From: Flavobacterium sp. BFFFF2
GTDB taxonomy: Bacteria; Bacteroidota; Bacteroidia; Flavobacteriales; Flavobacteriaceae
Direction: 5' to 3'
Assembly: GCA_002256385.1 (NCBI GenBank)
Contig: NKJD01000014.1
Span: 1-64,000 of the forward strand
DNA: 64,000 nucleotides
Shown: one piece after another, positions 14,748 through 23,641 of the stretch
How the letters are laid out: each line of letters begins with the position of its first letter
How positions within the stretch are numbered: position 1 is the stretch's first letter
Notes under the pieces: generated by a model
Told to the model about the DNA's origin: nothing
The model's input: the letters and a program-made list of their open reading frames with translations, nothing else
The model's database searches: none
Translations under genes and position numbers: made by a program

Positions 14748-15530
14748 TTGAAAATCAGTAGTCACCTGTTTGAGTTTGAAGATTTAGCTTGGTTTCCAAA
14801 CACCATCCGCGAAAGCATGATGGATTGTTTACGCTTTATCATTAAAATACTCGAGATTTACCAACCTATAATCCCTGTAATTCTGGAAGGATTACAAAAA
14901 ACAGATTCAAAACAAATAGTTGATTTGTGTTCGGGAGGTGGCGGTGCAATGGAACAAATTTCGCAAAACATCAATCAGCAAGCTGACGACAAAATAAAAA
15001 TTGTACTCACTGATAAATTTCCTAATATAAACGCTTTCAAACTCTTAGCTGCAAATTCAAAGGGTGATATTTCTTATTTAGAAACATCGATTGATGCAAG
15101 TAATGTTCCTTCAACCTTAGTTGGATTCAGAACTATTTTTTCTGCCTTTCATCATTTTAGCAAACCATTCGCAAAATCAGTTATTCAAAATGCTGTTGAT
15201 GCAAAATCAGGTATCGGCATTTTTGATGGCGGTGATAAAAATATTTTTATAATCATAGGGTTGATTCTCATTCATCCGTTTATCTTTTTTTTCTGCACTC
15301 CTTTTTTTAGACCATTTCGTTTTTCAAGATTGTTTTTTACTTATTTGATGCCAATAATTCCCATCTGTCAAATATGGGATGGCATTGTTTCAATAATTCG
15401 TTTATACCAGCCCAATGAACTTTTAAAAATCGCGACTGAAGTTGACACTGAAACTTATTTTTGGAGAGCGGGCAAAATGAAAAATAAATTTGGAATGAAT
15501 GTAACTTATTTAATCGGCTATCCTAAATAA
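14748..15530 (+). CDS. Class I SAM-dependent methyltransferase-like protein with membrane segments
   Basis: 260 aa from TTG 14748; the next in-frame ATG (14817) would remove a conserved-looking N-terminus (HLFEFEDLAWFP). Residues about 64-75 (IVDLCSGGGGAM) are SAM-binding motif I of class I methyltransferases; LTDKFPN near 92 fits the acidic motif II region. Residues about 165-220 are hydrophobic with two likely membrane helices (IFIIIGLILIHPFIFFFCTP, LFFTYLMPIIPICQIWDGIV). The methyl acceptor is unknown. It lies between cassette-like intergenic sequences and may have been acquired. Confidence 0.75.
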   Translation: MKISSHLFEFEDLAWFPNTIRESMMDCLRFIIKILEIYQPIIPVILEGLQKTDSKQIVDLCSGGGGAMEQISQNINQQADDKIKIVLTDKFPNINAFKLLAANSKGDISYLETSIDASNVPSTLVGFRTIFSAFHHFSKPFAKSVIQNAVDAKSGIGIFDGGDKNIFIIIGLILIHPFIFFFCTPFFRPFRFSRLFFTYLMPIIPICQIWDGIVSIIRLYQPNELLKIATEVDTETYFWRAGKMKNKFGMNVTYLIGYPK

Positions 15531-15801
15531 ATTGGCAGCAAACATGACTTTACTGCTAAAACTTTGGGTAGATGTTCTTCGAGCAGAAAAGCATGCATGC
15601 ATAATAGCATCTGCAAGAAATTGGCGATTCAGTGGTTATATGAAGCTTGGTGCTTCGTGTCAAGTTCAGTGGTGGCAGACAGAATAGTGTTTCGAAATCC
15701 GTTTATTCGCGGGGCACCAAAACGTTGATAAAAATTAAAATAAAAAGACTTAGTAAATAGTCTCAAAGAAATAATTTAAAGGTTTAAACATAAATAAATT
15801 G
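15531..15801. other. Intergenic region without recognised gene
   Basis: About 270 bp. It opens with ATTGGCAGCAAACATG and contains several short palindromes (GCATGCATGC near 15590; AGACT/AGTCT near 15747) and AAAACGTTG near 15719, compatible with a decayed cassette-type site. No open frame looks real. Confidence 0.4.
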
Positions 15802-16338
15802 ATGAAATACATTTTAATTTTACTCACGCTTTGCTTAGCCACTCAAACAAAAATGAAAGAGATTTATACATTTACAAATCAAACGAAAGTCAACGATTGG
15901 CGTATTGTCAACGATGGGGTGATGGGTGGTATATCAAAAAGTTCGTTGGTGCTTACCGATGCGGGACATGGACAATTTTCGGGTCACGTGTCATTGGCAA
16001 ACAACGGAGGATTTGCCTCGATCCAATTGAACACCACAATAGAACGAGCAGAAGAAAAGAAGTTTGTTGTTTTGCGTGTAAAAGGAGATGGCAAGGCCTA
16101 TGAATTTCGTTTGAAGGGCGAAGTTTCACAGACTGAGTCTTATGTCCACCCATTTACAACTACAGGAGCATGGGAACATATCAAGTTGCAAATAAGGGAC
16201 TTTTACCCTCAGTTTCGAGGGCGCAAATTAAACATGCCGAATTTCAATTTTAAAAGCGTTGAACAGCTAAGTTTTTTAATTGCCAACAAGCAAGAGGAAG
16301 ATTTCGAATTGTTGATTGATTGGATCGGATTGGAGTAA
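15802..16338 (+). CDS. CIA30-family (NDUFAF1-like) protein
   Basis: 178 aa from ATG 15802 (MKYILILLTLCLATQ, a signal-like start). Residues about 30-55 carry the family hallmark WRIVNDGVMGGISKSS, followed by FSGHVSLANNGGFASI; the body is a beta-sandwich like that of galactose-binding domains. The mitochondrial relatives help assemble complex I; bacterial members have no settled role. It could be a periplasmic or membrane-attached protein. Confidence 0.85.
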   Translation: MKYILILLTLCLATQTKMKEIYTFTNQTKVNDWRIVNDGVMGGISKSSLVLTDAGHGQFSGHVSLANNGGFASIQLNTTIERAEEKKFVVLRVKGDGKAYEFRLKGEVSQTESYVHPFTTTGAWEHIKLQIRDFYPQFRGRKLNMPNFNFKSVEQLSFLIANKQEEDFELLIDWIGLE

Positions 16339-16571
16339 ATATACAATTGATTCCTACTATTTTTATGAACACTAAAGCATTCAGATCGCAAGGAGGCCGA
16401 TCCGACAACACGGGTTTGACAAAAGGCTAGGTTCGGTGTCCCACAAACTCATTTGTAGTAAGTTCACGTTTAGCAATAATTTTTATCTTTAACAGAAAAT
16501 AAGAAATGCCAAAGTTCGCAACTGACGTAAGCCGCGAAACGTTTTAAGTCATAGCAAAACAACATCGAACT
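16339..16571. repeat. Cassette-like intergenic repeat (second copy)
   Basis: Contains GACAACACGGGTTTGACAAA near 16401, then the shared block TTCACGTTTA (16463) to TTTAACAGAAAATAA (16502) and GCGAAACGTTTTAAG (from 16533). TTATCTTTAA inside the shared block may act as a promoter for the following gene. Confidence 0.5.
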
Positions 16572-17150
16572 ATGTACAGCAAATTTACAAATGAAGACCT
16601 TATCGAAGCATATTCATCAATGATTGATTATTCTGGAAAAGCTGATGAATCAATATTAATAGAAATTGAAAACCGCGGCGGTTTAGAAAAATTTCTACAA
16701 GAAATTGAACAGAAGAAAATAAATAAAGTTGAATCGGATCGTGTGCTAAATGAAATAATTAAACTCAACAAAGAGGGATTAAGTCTCGAAGAAATTAAAT
16801 CAAAGATTTCCTCAGCAATTTGGACAAAACAACATTTGAATGCTTTTATAGAAAACAGATATATTAAACATCAATTGTTTCTTAGTGATAAAACAATAGA
16901 CAAGGAATTGATTTCACAGAGTCTTATCGGAATGATTTTGGCAAGCATTGCTGGAACAGGCGTTTTATCGTTGTCACTTATAGTTTTTAAATTTGCTCAT
17001 TTTGGACTGTTAGTGCCTGTATACTTTATATCATAACTAATCATTAGAGGATATACTGGAAAGAGTCATAATAATGGAATCGTTTTCCTTGCTGGTTTGA
17101 TTGCGACAATATTATCGGCCGTGTCAATTTTTTTTATTTTGCAACGATAA
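16572..17150 (+). pseudogene. Membrane protein gene interrupted by an in-frame TAA
   Basis: The frame from ATG 16572 runs 154 codons to TAA 17034-17036, then continues in the same frame (LIIRGYTGKSHNNGIVFLAG... to TAA 17148-17150) with protein-like sequence that supplies a further membrane helix (FLAGLIATILSAVSIFFIL). Without the stop the product would be 192 aa with a soluble helical N-terminus (about 1-115) and three C-terminal membrane helices. Either a nonsense mutation has truncated it or the shorter 154-aa form is the present product. The family is not recognised. It sits directly after a cassette-like repeat. Confidence 0.65.
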
Positions 17151-17602
17151 GCTATGAACCATAACATCATATTGACACAAGCAGGTTTCTCTAGTTAGAA
17201 GAAAAAAGAATCCAAGTAAGTATCAAAACCGTTTTTAATAATAATGTATAACCAAAAGTGGTCAACACTAATCTGGGGTTTGCCACTATCCTATAAAGTG
17301 TGTAAGTTGAAAAGTTTGGGTTTCAATCTTTCAATTTTTTAATTTTTCAATATTGAGTCCACTCTGATAACCCCATTTAACTAAAAATATTGATCTATTT
17401 TCATTTTTTACGAAAAAAAATAAATACTGATAATCAGTTGCTTATAAGTTTTAAAGTTTAAAAAGTAAGTGGGAAAAAGGACAGAAAGTACTTTTCGGAA
17501 CGGACTCAATCTTTCAATCTTTCAATCCTTCAATCCTTCAATCTTTAAATATTTAAATATCAAAACTTTATAAACTTTCAACATTACAAACTTTCAACTA
17601 AA
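17151..17602. other. Intergenic region with heptamer repeats
   Basis: About 450 bp. No gene seen. CAATCTTT-type heptamers occur at 17322-17354 and as a tandem run at 17506-17545 just beyond the ychF stop. The middle (17365-17450) is plain AT-rich DNA. Confidence 0.6.
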
Positions 17603-18697
17603 TTACACATTAAACCTAAAATGCATCACGTCGCCATCGCGCACAATGTATTCTTTGCCTTCTACACGTAATTTTCCTGCCTCTTTTACTTTGGCCTCTG
17701 ATTCAAATTGCACATAATCTTCGTAGGCAATCACTTCAGCTCTGATGAATCCTTTTTCAAAATCGGTGTGAATCACACTGGCTGCTTTTGGCGCTGTTGC
17801 ACCAATCGGAATGGTCCAAGCCCGCACTTCTTTAACACCAGCGGTAAAATAGGTTTGGAGTTGCAATAATTTGTAGGCTGCTCTAATTAAAATGGATACA
17901 CCTGGCTCATCAAGTCCTAAATCTTCTAAAAATAATTGGCGTTCTTCATAACTCTCGAGTTCCGCAATATCGGCTTCGGTGGCAACGGCCAACACAATCA
18001 CTTCTGCTTGTTCCTCACGCACCAAATCCCGAACTTGATCTACGTATGAATTACCTGATTTGGCGGCAGTTTCGTCCACATTGCAAACGTACAAGACAGG
18101 TTTAGTGGTAATTAATTGAAAACTTTCCAGAAGAAAGGCTTCATCTTCATTATTTGGTATCACAGTACGGGCCGACTTGGCCGTTAATAAAGTTTGTCTG
18201 ATGCGCTCAAGCAAAGCTTCTTCTGCTTGGGCTTCTTTATTGCCGGTTTTGGCTGCACGCTTGGTTTTTTCGAGTCTTTTTTCAACGGTTTCAAGGTCTT
18301 TTAGCTGCAATTCAATGTCAATTGTTTCCTTGTCACGAACTGGATTTACGCCACCCTCCACATGCACAATATTGTCATTGTCAAAGCAACGCAACACATG
18401 AATAATGGCATTGCACTCTCTAATATTTCCTAAAAACTGATTGCCGAGTCCTTCGCCTTTGCTGGCGCCTTTTACCAAGCCTGCAATGTCAACGATGTCA
18501 ACTGTGGCTGGCAAAACGCGTTCTGGTTTTACCAATTCTTCTAATTTTTCTAACCGCAAATCGGGTACGTTAACTACGCCAATATTGGGTTCAATGGTAC
18601 AAAAAGGGAAATTGGCACTTTGCGCTTTGGCATTGGACAAACAATTAAAAAGGGTTGATTTACCCACATTAGGCAATCCGACAATTCCAGCTTTCAT
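17603..18697 (-). CDS. ychF: Redox-regulated ATPase YchF/OLA1
   Basis: Obg-related P-loop ATPase that binds ribosomes and 70S complexes; linked to stress and translation control. 364 aa, standard. GLPNVGKS at residues 7-14 (G1), DIVDIAGLVKGASKGEGLGN near 67 (G3), CNVDE near 205 (the NxxE ATP-preferring variant of G4), and the C-terminal TGS domain with KVREA-like KEVRAW and GDVMHFRF at the end. Preceded by its own promoter (TATATTTG, minus strand, 18735-18728). Confidence 0.96.
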   Translation of the reverse strand: MKAGIVGLPNVGKSTLFNCLSNAKAQSANFPFCTIEPNIGVVNVPDLRLEKLEELVKPERVLPATVDIVDIAGLVKGASKGEGLGNQFLGNIRECNAIIHVLRCFDNDNIVHVEGGVNPVRDKETIDIELQLKDLETVEKRLEKTKRAAKTGNKEAQAEEALLERIRQTLLTAKSARTVIPNNEDEAFLLESFQLITTKPVLYVCNVDETAAKSGNSYVDQVRDLVREEQAEVIVLAVATEADIAELESYEERQLFLEDLGLDEPGVSILIRAAYKLLQLQTYFTAGVKEVRAWTIPIGATAPKAASVIHTDFEKGFIRAEVIAYEDYVQFESEAKVKEAGKLRVEGKEYIVRDGDVMHFRFNV

Positions 18698-18727
18698 AAT
18701 CTATTTTTTAAAGTGTAAAAAGGGTTG

Positions 18728-18735
18728 CAAATATA
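18728..18735 (-). promoter_or_regulatory. -7 box of the ychF promoter
   Basis: Minus strand TATATTTG, 30 bp upstream of the ychF ATG. Confidence 0.55.
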
Positions 18736-18801
18736 GTTTTTTCAGGGTTTACTTTTCATAAATTGAAAGTGATTATCCGAAATACAATTCACAATCCTCC
18801 T

Positions 18802-18809
18802 TATCTTTG
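18802..18809 (+). promoter_or_regulatory. -7 box of the folP promoter
   Basis: TATCTTTG matches TAnnTTTG, 20 bp before the folP ATG. Confidence 0.5.
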
Positions 18810-18829
18810 ATGCCATTAAAAAGCCTGTC

Positions 18830-19675
18830 ATGTGGATTAATTTAAAAGGGACATTACTAGAAGTAAGCCATCCGCGGGTCATGGGCATTTTGAATGCAAC
18901 ACCCGACTCATTTTATGCGGCAAGCCGCAGCGAGCAGGCCGATGAATTGCTTCAGAAGGCAAGTGAAATGGTACAACAAGGCGTCGATTTATTTGATCTG
19001 GGGGCTGTGTCAACGCGGCCTGGCGCCACTGAAGTGGGCTTAAATGAAGAATTGGATCGGATGTTACCGGTTGTGGAACTGATTAATAAAACGTTTCCCA
19101 CGATTCCCATTTCTATTGATACTTTCAGAAGCCAAGTGGCCAAAGAAGCCATTTTGTTAGGCGCCGCATTAATCAATGACATTTCGGCAGGCGAAGATGA
19201 TCCTGAAATGCTGCAAACGGTGGCTGCGCTGCAAGTGCCCTACGTTATGATGCACAAGCGGGGCACGCCTCAGACCATGTCAACCCAAAACCAATACCAA
19301 AATGTAGTAGGGGAGGTGGCTACCTATTTTTCAGAAAGAATAGCTCTTGCTTCAGCAGCAGGAATCAAAGATATCATTATTGATCCGGGCTTTGGGTTTG
19401 CAAAAATGGGGAATCAAAATTTTGAATTATTGCATGGCCTTCGATTTTTAAATGCACTAGATCGGCCCATATTAGTTGGAATTTCACGCAAAAGCATGAT
19501 CTATAAATCACTGAATATTGGCCCTGAACAGGCTTTAAATGGCACCACAGCTTTGCATATGTTGGCATTGGAACAGGGAGCTAAATTTTTGCGCGTTCAT
19601 GATGTATGGGCAGCCAAGGAGTGCATTGAATTGTGGCGCATTTGGCAACAAAAGCAATCAATAAACCTATTATGA
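18830..19675 (+). CDS. folP: Dihydropteroate synthase
   Basis: Condenses p-aminobenzoate with 6-hydroxymethyl-dihydropterin pyrophosphate in folate synthesis; the sulfonamide target. 281 aa. Pterin-site signatures: GILNATPDSF at residues 19-28, ISIDTFRSQVA near 97, INDISAG near 115, MMHKRGTPQTM near 141, DPGFGFAK near 186, VGISRKSM near 219. The stop overlaps the ATG of the next gene (ATGA), so folP, the lipoprotein gene and rlmH form an operon. Confidence 0.96.
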   Translation: MWINLKGTLLEVSHPRVMGILNATPDSFYAASRSEQADELLQKASEMVQQGVDLFDLGAVSTRPGATEVGLNEELDRMLPVVELINKTFPTIPISIDTFRSQVAKEAILLGAALINDISAGEDDPEMLQTVAALQVPYVMMHKRGTPQTMSTQNQYQNVVGEVATYFSERIALASAAGIKDIIIDPGFGFAKMGNQNFELLHGLRFLNALDRPILVGISRKSMIYKSLNIGPEQALNGTTALHMLALEQGAKFLRVHDVWAAKECIELWRIWQQKQSINLL

Positions 19676-20289
19676 AGCATTACTTTCTTGTTACGCTGTT
19701 TATAACTTTGTTTTTTTCAAGTTGTCAAAAAACAAACATTCAATTAGCCAAAGTAGGAAGTAGCCAACTTGCTGAGGTGGATAATTATTCTAGTATTTAT
19801 TTTAATTATGATTCCGTGGCCCATTCACTGGCTGTAAACGATCACAACCGAATCAGTAATACCCATTGGTTATTTCATATTGATAAGCGACTAACTATGA
19901 AAGTACTGTTGCCAACATGGCGCGCACTGCTCTTAAAACGATCCAAAAGTCCACACGAAGAAGGTGCCCATGAATGGTATTTTACAGCTTTTGATACCAT
20001 CAAAAAAAAGCCAGCGCTTATAGACGGATCTCGTTTGACATTTTTGGAAACCATACATGTGAAAAATGCACTTTTTCTTAGCAGCACTGGTAAAACGTAT
20101 TGTAATGATACCTTAATCAACACAACAGCTTGGTTTGAAAACCGATTTTTACAACATGAAAAGACCGTCATTTTAATTGATCCAGCGCTGTCATTTCAAC
20201 AGTGGATTACTCATTACTCTGGTTTAGAATTATTGGCAAGCAAATACAAAACAACCATCAATGTGCAACTCAAAATGCAGCATAAATGA
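19672..20289 (+). CDS. Predicted lipoprotein of unknown function, 205 aa
   Basis: Starts at ATG 19672, overlapping folP by 4 bp; this gives a lipoprotein signal MKHYFLVTLFITLFFSSC with the cysteine of the lipobox at residue 18. The mature part is mixed alpha/beta and not recognised. The stop overlaps the rlmH start (ATGA), implying coupled translation between folP and rlmH. An in-frame ATG 39 bp upstream lies inside folP and would bury the signal peptide. Confidence 0.75.
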   Translation: MKHYFLVTLFITLFFSSCQKTNIQLAKVGSSQLAEVDNYSSIYFNYDSVAHSLAVNDHNRISNTHWLFHIDKRLTMKVLLPTWRALLLKRSKSPHEEGAHEWYFTAFDTIKKKPALIDGSRLTFLETIHVKNALFLSSTGKTYCNDTLINTTAWFENRFLQHEKTVILIDPALSFQQWITHYSGLELLASKYKTTINVQLKMQHK

Positions 20290-20759
20290 TCATAAAACTC
20301 ATTGCCATTGGCAAAACAGATCAAAAAGAATTGGAACAATTAACGCAACAATATGTTCAAAGATTGGGGCATTATGTTCGTTTAGAATGGGTTATCATTC
20401 CAGATATTAAATCTGTGAAAAATTTGACGGAAGACCAACAAAAAGAGAAAGAAGGACAGCTTATATTGGGTAAAGTTTCATCTGCTGATGTGCTCATATT
20501 GCTAGACGAAAATGGCAAATCAATGAGTAGTGAAGAATGGGCCGATTTTTTGCAAAAAAAAATGAACCAAGGAATCAAAACCCTGGTTTTTGTGATTGGT
20601 GGACCTTATGGCTTTTCTTCGGCGATGTATGCACGTGCCCACGAAAAAATCTCATTTTCAAAGATGACTTTTTCGCACCAAATGATTCGGCTTTTTTTTG
20701 CGGAGCAGCTATACAGAGGTTTTACTATTTTAAAAAACGAACCCTATCACCATCGATAA
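20286..20759 (+). CDS. rlmH: 23S rRNA (pseudouridine1915-N3) methyltransferase
   Basis: SPOUT methyltransferase acting on pseudouridine 1915 in helix 69 of 23S rRNA. 157 aa, typical. LLDENGKSMSSEEWA near 74, the knot motif FVIGGPYGFS near 102, and the C-terminal FSKMTFSHQMIRLFFAEQLYRGFTI with NEPYHH at the end, all characteristic. Confidence 0.96.
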   Translation: MIIKLIAIGKTDQKELEQLTQQYVQRLGHYVRLEWVIIPDIKSVKNLTEDQQKEKEGQLILGKVSSADVLILLDENGKSMSSEEWADFLQKKMNQGIKTLVFVIGGPYGFSSAMYARAHEKISFSKMTFSHQMIRLFFAEQLYRGFTILKNEPYHHR

Positions 20760-20807
20760 TTTAGTTTACTGCGCTTTTACTATATTTGTTTTTTTAATAC
20801 GCCATTT

Positions 20808-21080
20808 ATGAAAATGAAACGAAGCAATTTTGCGCCTTTTTATGTGTTGATGATTTTTATCGTTTATATGCAATTTAACAACAATTTAATTCGATTGCCA
20901 ATTTGTGCTATTTTGGGTTTTATTGTGACTCGTAATCTTTTCTTTGATTTGAAAAAATCAAATTTAAAATCAAATTGGGTTAAAATCGTCTTGTTTATAG
21001 TGCTTTTAATTACTTTATTGGGGATATTTTCAGATCTATATTTTAAAGATAATTCTCCCTACAAAGATTTTATGAACTAA
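20808..21080 (+). CDS. Small membrane protein of unknown function, 90 aa
   Basis: Not recognised. Probably three hydrophobic helices (about residues 10-25, 28-45, 60-77) joined by a basic loop (DLKKSNLKSNWVK). It starts 48 bp after rlmH, beyond the coupled genes, with an ATG followed by a second ATG two codons later. Confidence 0.55.
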   Translation: MKMKRSNFAPFYVLMIFIVYMQFNNNLIRLPICAILGFIVTRNLFFDLKKSNLKSNWVKIVLFIVLLITLLGIFSDLYFKDNSPYKDFMN

Positions 21081-21131
21081 TTTTTTTATAAGTTAGTTCA
21101 TATTCAATTTATTGCTTTAATCTTTATCACC

Positions 21132-22100
21132 ATGAATGCATTGTTAAATTTAATCAGGAAAAGGATCATTCTGGTCATTTTGTATGTACCACTACAAATT
21201 ATTTGTGCACAAACAACGGTAACGAACTATCAAATTGTGAGTGGGCAAATAAAGCAAGGTGCAAAGGATTTGGTTGCATTAAGAAGTTTAGAAATAGATC
21301 ATGTCCCGTATTTTTTGGCATATGATCCAAATTTACTTCAATGTCAATTGTTGTTGCAGCAAAAGAATAAACTAGAAACATTAACGCGGGTAGAGCACGA
21401 TTTTTTGAACAAAAATTCGCTCATGAATCAATTGCAAAAACAAAATTCGTCGGTTAAGAACCAGCCGCAATTGGGTTTTAAATTGGCATTTCCAAAGGGG
21501 AACGGGGTTCGTTTTATTTTAGACTTTTGCAGTTTGCCACAAACATGGGATAAAGAATTTATTAATGGCTTAATTGATAAATTGTTACAAATTGAAAAAC
21601 CATTGAACATTGCCGTTAGTATCCCGGCCTCTTCATTAAAAACGCATAAAGGCGATTTGTCTTTTTTTAAAGATTTGCAAAAGAAAGGTGTAAAAATCAC
21701 TTGGATTAACCATGGTGCGCACGCGGTGACGCAAACTAAAAATAAAATAGCTGAAAATTATTTAACAGACCCGAACACAGATGTCGTTCAAGAAGTGTTA
21801 GAGAATGAGCAGGTCCTAATCGGGTTAGGATTTATACCTTCCCCATTATTCATGATACCTGGCAGCCTTACTGATGTTGAAAATTGTCAAGAAGTGATTG
21901 ATTATGGCTTATTACCCGTTTCAAGCGATGATGCTTTTGTAAAGGCGAGGACACTATTTCCAGGACAATGTGTTTTTTCTACATTAAATGGCACCACATT
22001 TATGACGGATACCGATTTTTTTAGTTCCATAGCAAAAGATAAAAAACAATATGCTTCCAACCAATGGATGATCACTTTTCTAATGAATGTTAAAAAGTAA
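21132..22100 (+). CDS. Exported protein resembling polysaccharide deacetylases
   Basis: 322 aa with an N-terminal signal segment (about residues 8-27, RKRIILVILYVPLQIICAQ). From about residue 115 the order of motifs recalls the NodB fold: a hydrophobic strand RFILDFCSLP where deacetylases have the TFDDG, ITWINHGAHAV where they have the metal HxxxH, and SPLFMIPGSLTD where they have the RxPxG loop. The catalytic Asp pair and one His differ, so activity is doubtful. Closed by a terminator at 22120. Confidence 0.5.
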   Translation: MNALLNLIRKRIILVILYVPLQIICAQTTVTNYQIVSGQIKQGAKDLVALRSLEIDHVPYFLAYDPNLLQCQLLLQQKNKLETLTRVEHDFLNKNSLMNQLQKQNSSVKNQPQLGFKLAFPKGNGVRFILDFCSLPQTWDKEFINGLIDKLLQIEKPLNIAVSIPASSLKTHKGDLSFFKDLQKKGVKITWINHGAHAVTQTKNKIAENYLTDPNTDVVQEVLENEQVLIGLGFIPSPLFMIPGSLTDVENCQEVIDYGLLPVSSDDAFVKARTLFPGQCVFSTLNGTTFMTDTDFFSSIAKDKKQYASNQWMITFLMNVKK

Positions 22101-22119
22101 TAAGTTATATTTAATAAAA

Positions 22120-22148
22120 AAAGGCTGTCCTCACTGACAGCCTTTTTT
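22120..22148 (+). terminator. Rho-independent terminator
   Basis: AAGGCTGTC/GACAGCCTT stem with a six-nt loop and seven T, 20 bp after the stop at 22100. Confidence 0.85.
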
Positions 22149-22154
22149 TATTAA

Positions 22155-22207
22155 AGTAGTTTAAACTTATTTGATTGAAGCGAAAAATGAAGGTTTCTGT
22201 TCCAGAT
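22155..22207. repeat. Left-half copy of the GTTTAAAC dispersed repeat
   Basis: AGTTTAAACTTATTTGATTG through GTTCCAGATT is a diverged copy of the left half of the element at 22418. A 54-codon frame (22187-22351) starts within it and is not considered a gene. The following 22208-22417 shows nothing else recognisable. Confidence 0.65.
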
Positions 22208-22417
22208 TGCAACCCAAATGATGTATTGGACTTTGTGATGAAACCAACACTCACAAAAAGTTTGCAATTGCAAACTCCAATAAAAAAATTGGTTCTTAAT
22301 GACCTAATAAAAACAAATATTAACGTCATTAAAAAGGGAAAAGGACAATAAAGCTGGGAGTGCACGGACTTTTTTTACCGCAGATGTAGCCAAGCTACAT
22401 TGAGGACAAAAAATTGA

Positions 22418-22648
22418 AGTGATTTAGACTTTTTTGATTGAAGCGAAAAATGAGGATTTTTGTTCCAGATTTTAGCTTTTTTGCACTGCATAGCAGCGCT
22501 ACGGAGTAATAAAAAGAGGCAATATGGGGCGAAAAGACCATTTTGCAGCCAATTGAAAAAAGATTAAATCACTTCAATAATAAAAAGACGCAATATGGGG
22601 CGAAACGACCATTTTGCAGCCAATTGAAAAAAGTTTAAATCACTTCAT
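22418..22648. repeat. MITE-like repeat with terminal inverted repeats, plus tandem right half
   Basis: GAAGTGATTTAGACTTTTTT at the left and AAAAAAGATTAAATCACTTC at the right (ending 22584) are imperfect inverted repeats about 167 bp apart. The right half (CAATATGGGGCGAAA...CAGCCAATTGAAAAAAG) is repeated at 22587-22645, ending with TTTAAATCACTTC next to the response regulator stop. A short related hairpin lies at 45456-45507. No transposase is nearby. Confidence 0.7.
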
Positions 22649-23277
22649 TGAATAATATCTAAATGTCGGGCCTTTTCAACCATATCAATGGTATTGCTGA
22701 CTTGCAACTTTGATAACAACCTTAGTTTATAGGTACTTATTGTCTTTTCATTTAAGTCGAGTTTTTGCGCAACTTCTTTGTTTTTTAGGCCATTGCCCAT
22801 TAATTGCAGCACTTGTATTTCCCGGTTAGATAATTTTCTATATAAACGGTTGTTTTTGTTCTGCTTTGCAATTAATTTCAAACTTTGTTCAATAAATGGG
22901 CTGGTAATTTTTTCACCATAATATGATTTTTGGATATAATCATAAACCAGATCCAATTCAGCTTTTTTATTGATAAAAGCAGAAACACCCGCTTTAACAG
23001 CATTAGGTGCATACATTTCTTCAGCTAAACTAGTGAAAATAATTACTTTCATGGCTGGATGCCGCTTCATTAAAATTTGAAGGTCTTTCATTCCATCCAT
23101 ACCGTCAAAAGTAATTTCAATGAGTAAGACATCAACTTTAGTGTCAAGTAATTTATCAAACAATTCTTGGCGATTACGCGCTTTAACTAATACGTCAATC
23201 TTTCCACGACTGTCAAAAAAACTGGTAAGTCCATCAACGACAACAGGTTGATGCTCAGCAATACAGAGACGAATCAT
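22645..23277 (-). CDS. NarL/LuxR-family response regulator with altered receiver site
   Basis: 210 aa. The receiver domain (1-115) lacks the usual acceptor: the normal 'D(V/I)xxPxMDG' position reads IEITFDGMDG, with Glu in place of the phosphorylated Asp, and the acidic pair near residue 8 is Glu-His (IAEHQPVV). The Lys near 103 (INKKAE) and the Thr/Ser near 81 (IFTS) are kept. The LuxR helix-turn-helix (about 148-205) is normal: LSNREIQVLQLMGNGLKNKE and LDLNEKTISTYK. No kinase gene is adjacent. The substitution suggests a phosphorylation-independent regulator. Confidence 0.88.
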   Translation of the reverse strand: MIRLCIAEHQPVVVDGLTSFFDSRGKIDVLVKARNRQELFDKLLDTKVDVLLIEITFDGMDGMKDLQILMKRHPAMKVIIFTSLAEEMYAPNAVKAGVSAFINKKAELDLVYDYIQKSYYGEKITSPFIEQSLKLIAKQNKNNRLYRKLSNREIQVLQLMGNGLKNKEVAQKLDLNEKTISTYKLRLLSKLQVSNTIDMVEKARHLDIIQ

Positions 23278-23575
23278 AATTTTAAAGGGTTTGGTTATTA
23301 ATAGCGTAAATGTAAGGCAAAAAATGTTAATAATTATTTAATTTTTAAAAAACGCATTGTAATCAATGTTTTCTAGCAAGATGTCGGTCAGGATGCACAC
23401 AATCTTTGAAATTTAATAATAATTTTAAGACTTTTTAAATTCTCGATAAAAGATTGTTACCCTATTTTTATAGATGAAATTATTTACAATATTAAATATT
23501 CAATTTTTATTCATGTCGTACATTGTTGATTTCAAATATCTTAAAATAAATATAATAAAAAAACAGGAATAGTTC
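23278..23575. other. Intergenic region without recognised feature
   Basis: About 300 bp of very AT-rich DNA upstream of the response regulator and before the tRNA promoter. No hairpin, frame or repeat stands out. Confidence 0.5.
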
Positions 23576-23605
23576 TTGTTTTTCTCAAACTTAACCTTAA
23601 ATTTG
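23576..23605 (+). promoter_or_regulatory. Promoter of the tRNA-Ser/tRNA-Pro unit
   Basis: TTG at 23576-23578, 19-bp spacer, then TAAATTTG (23598-23605), 36 bp before tRNA-Ser. Confidence 0.65.
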
Positions 23606-23641
23606 CAACCTCAAAACAAAAAAGATTTTTGTTTTTGGAAC

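Noticed and set aside
22187..22351. 54-codon frame
   Set aside because: Its first 20 bases or so derive from the MITE-like repeat left half, and the rest shows no domain or promoter.
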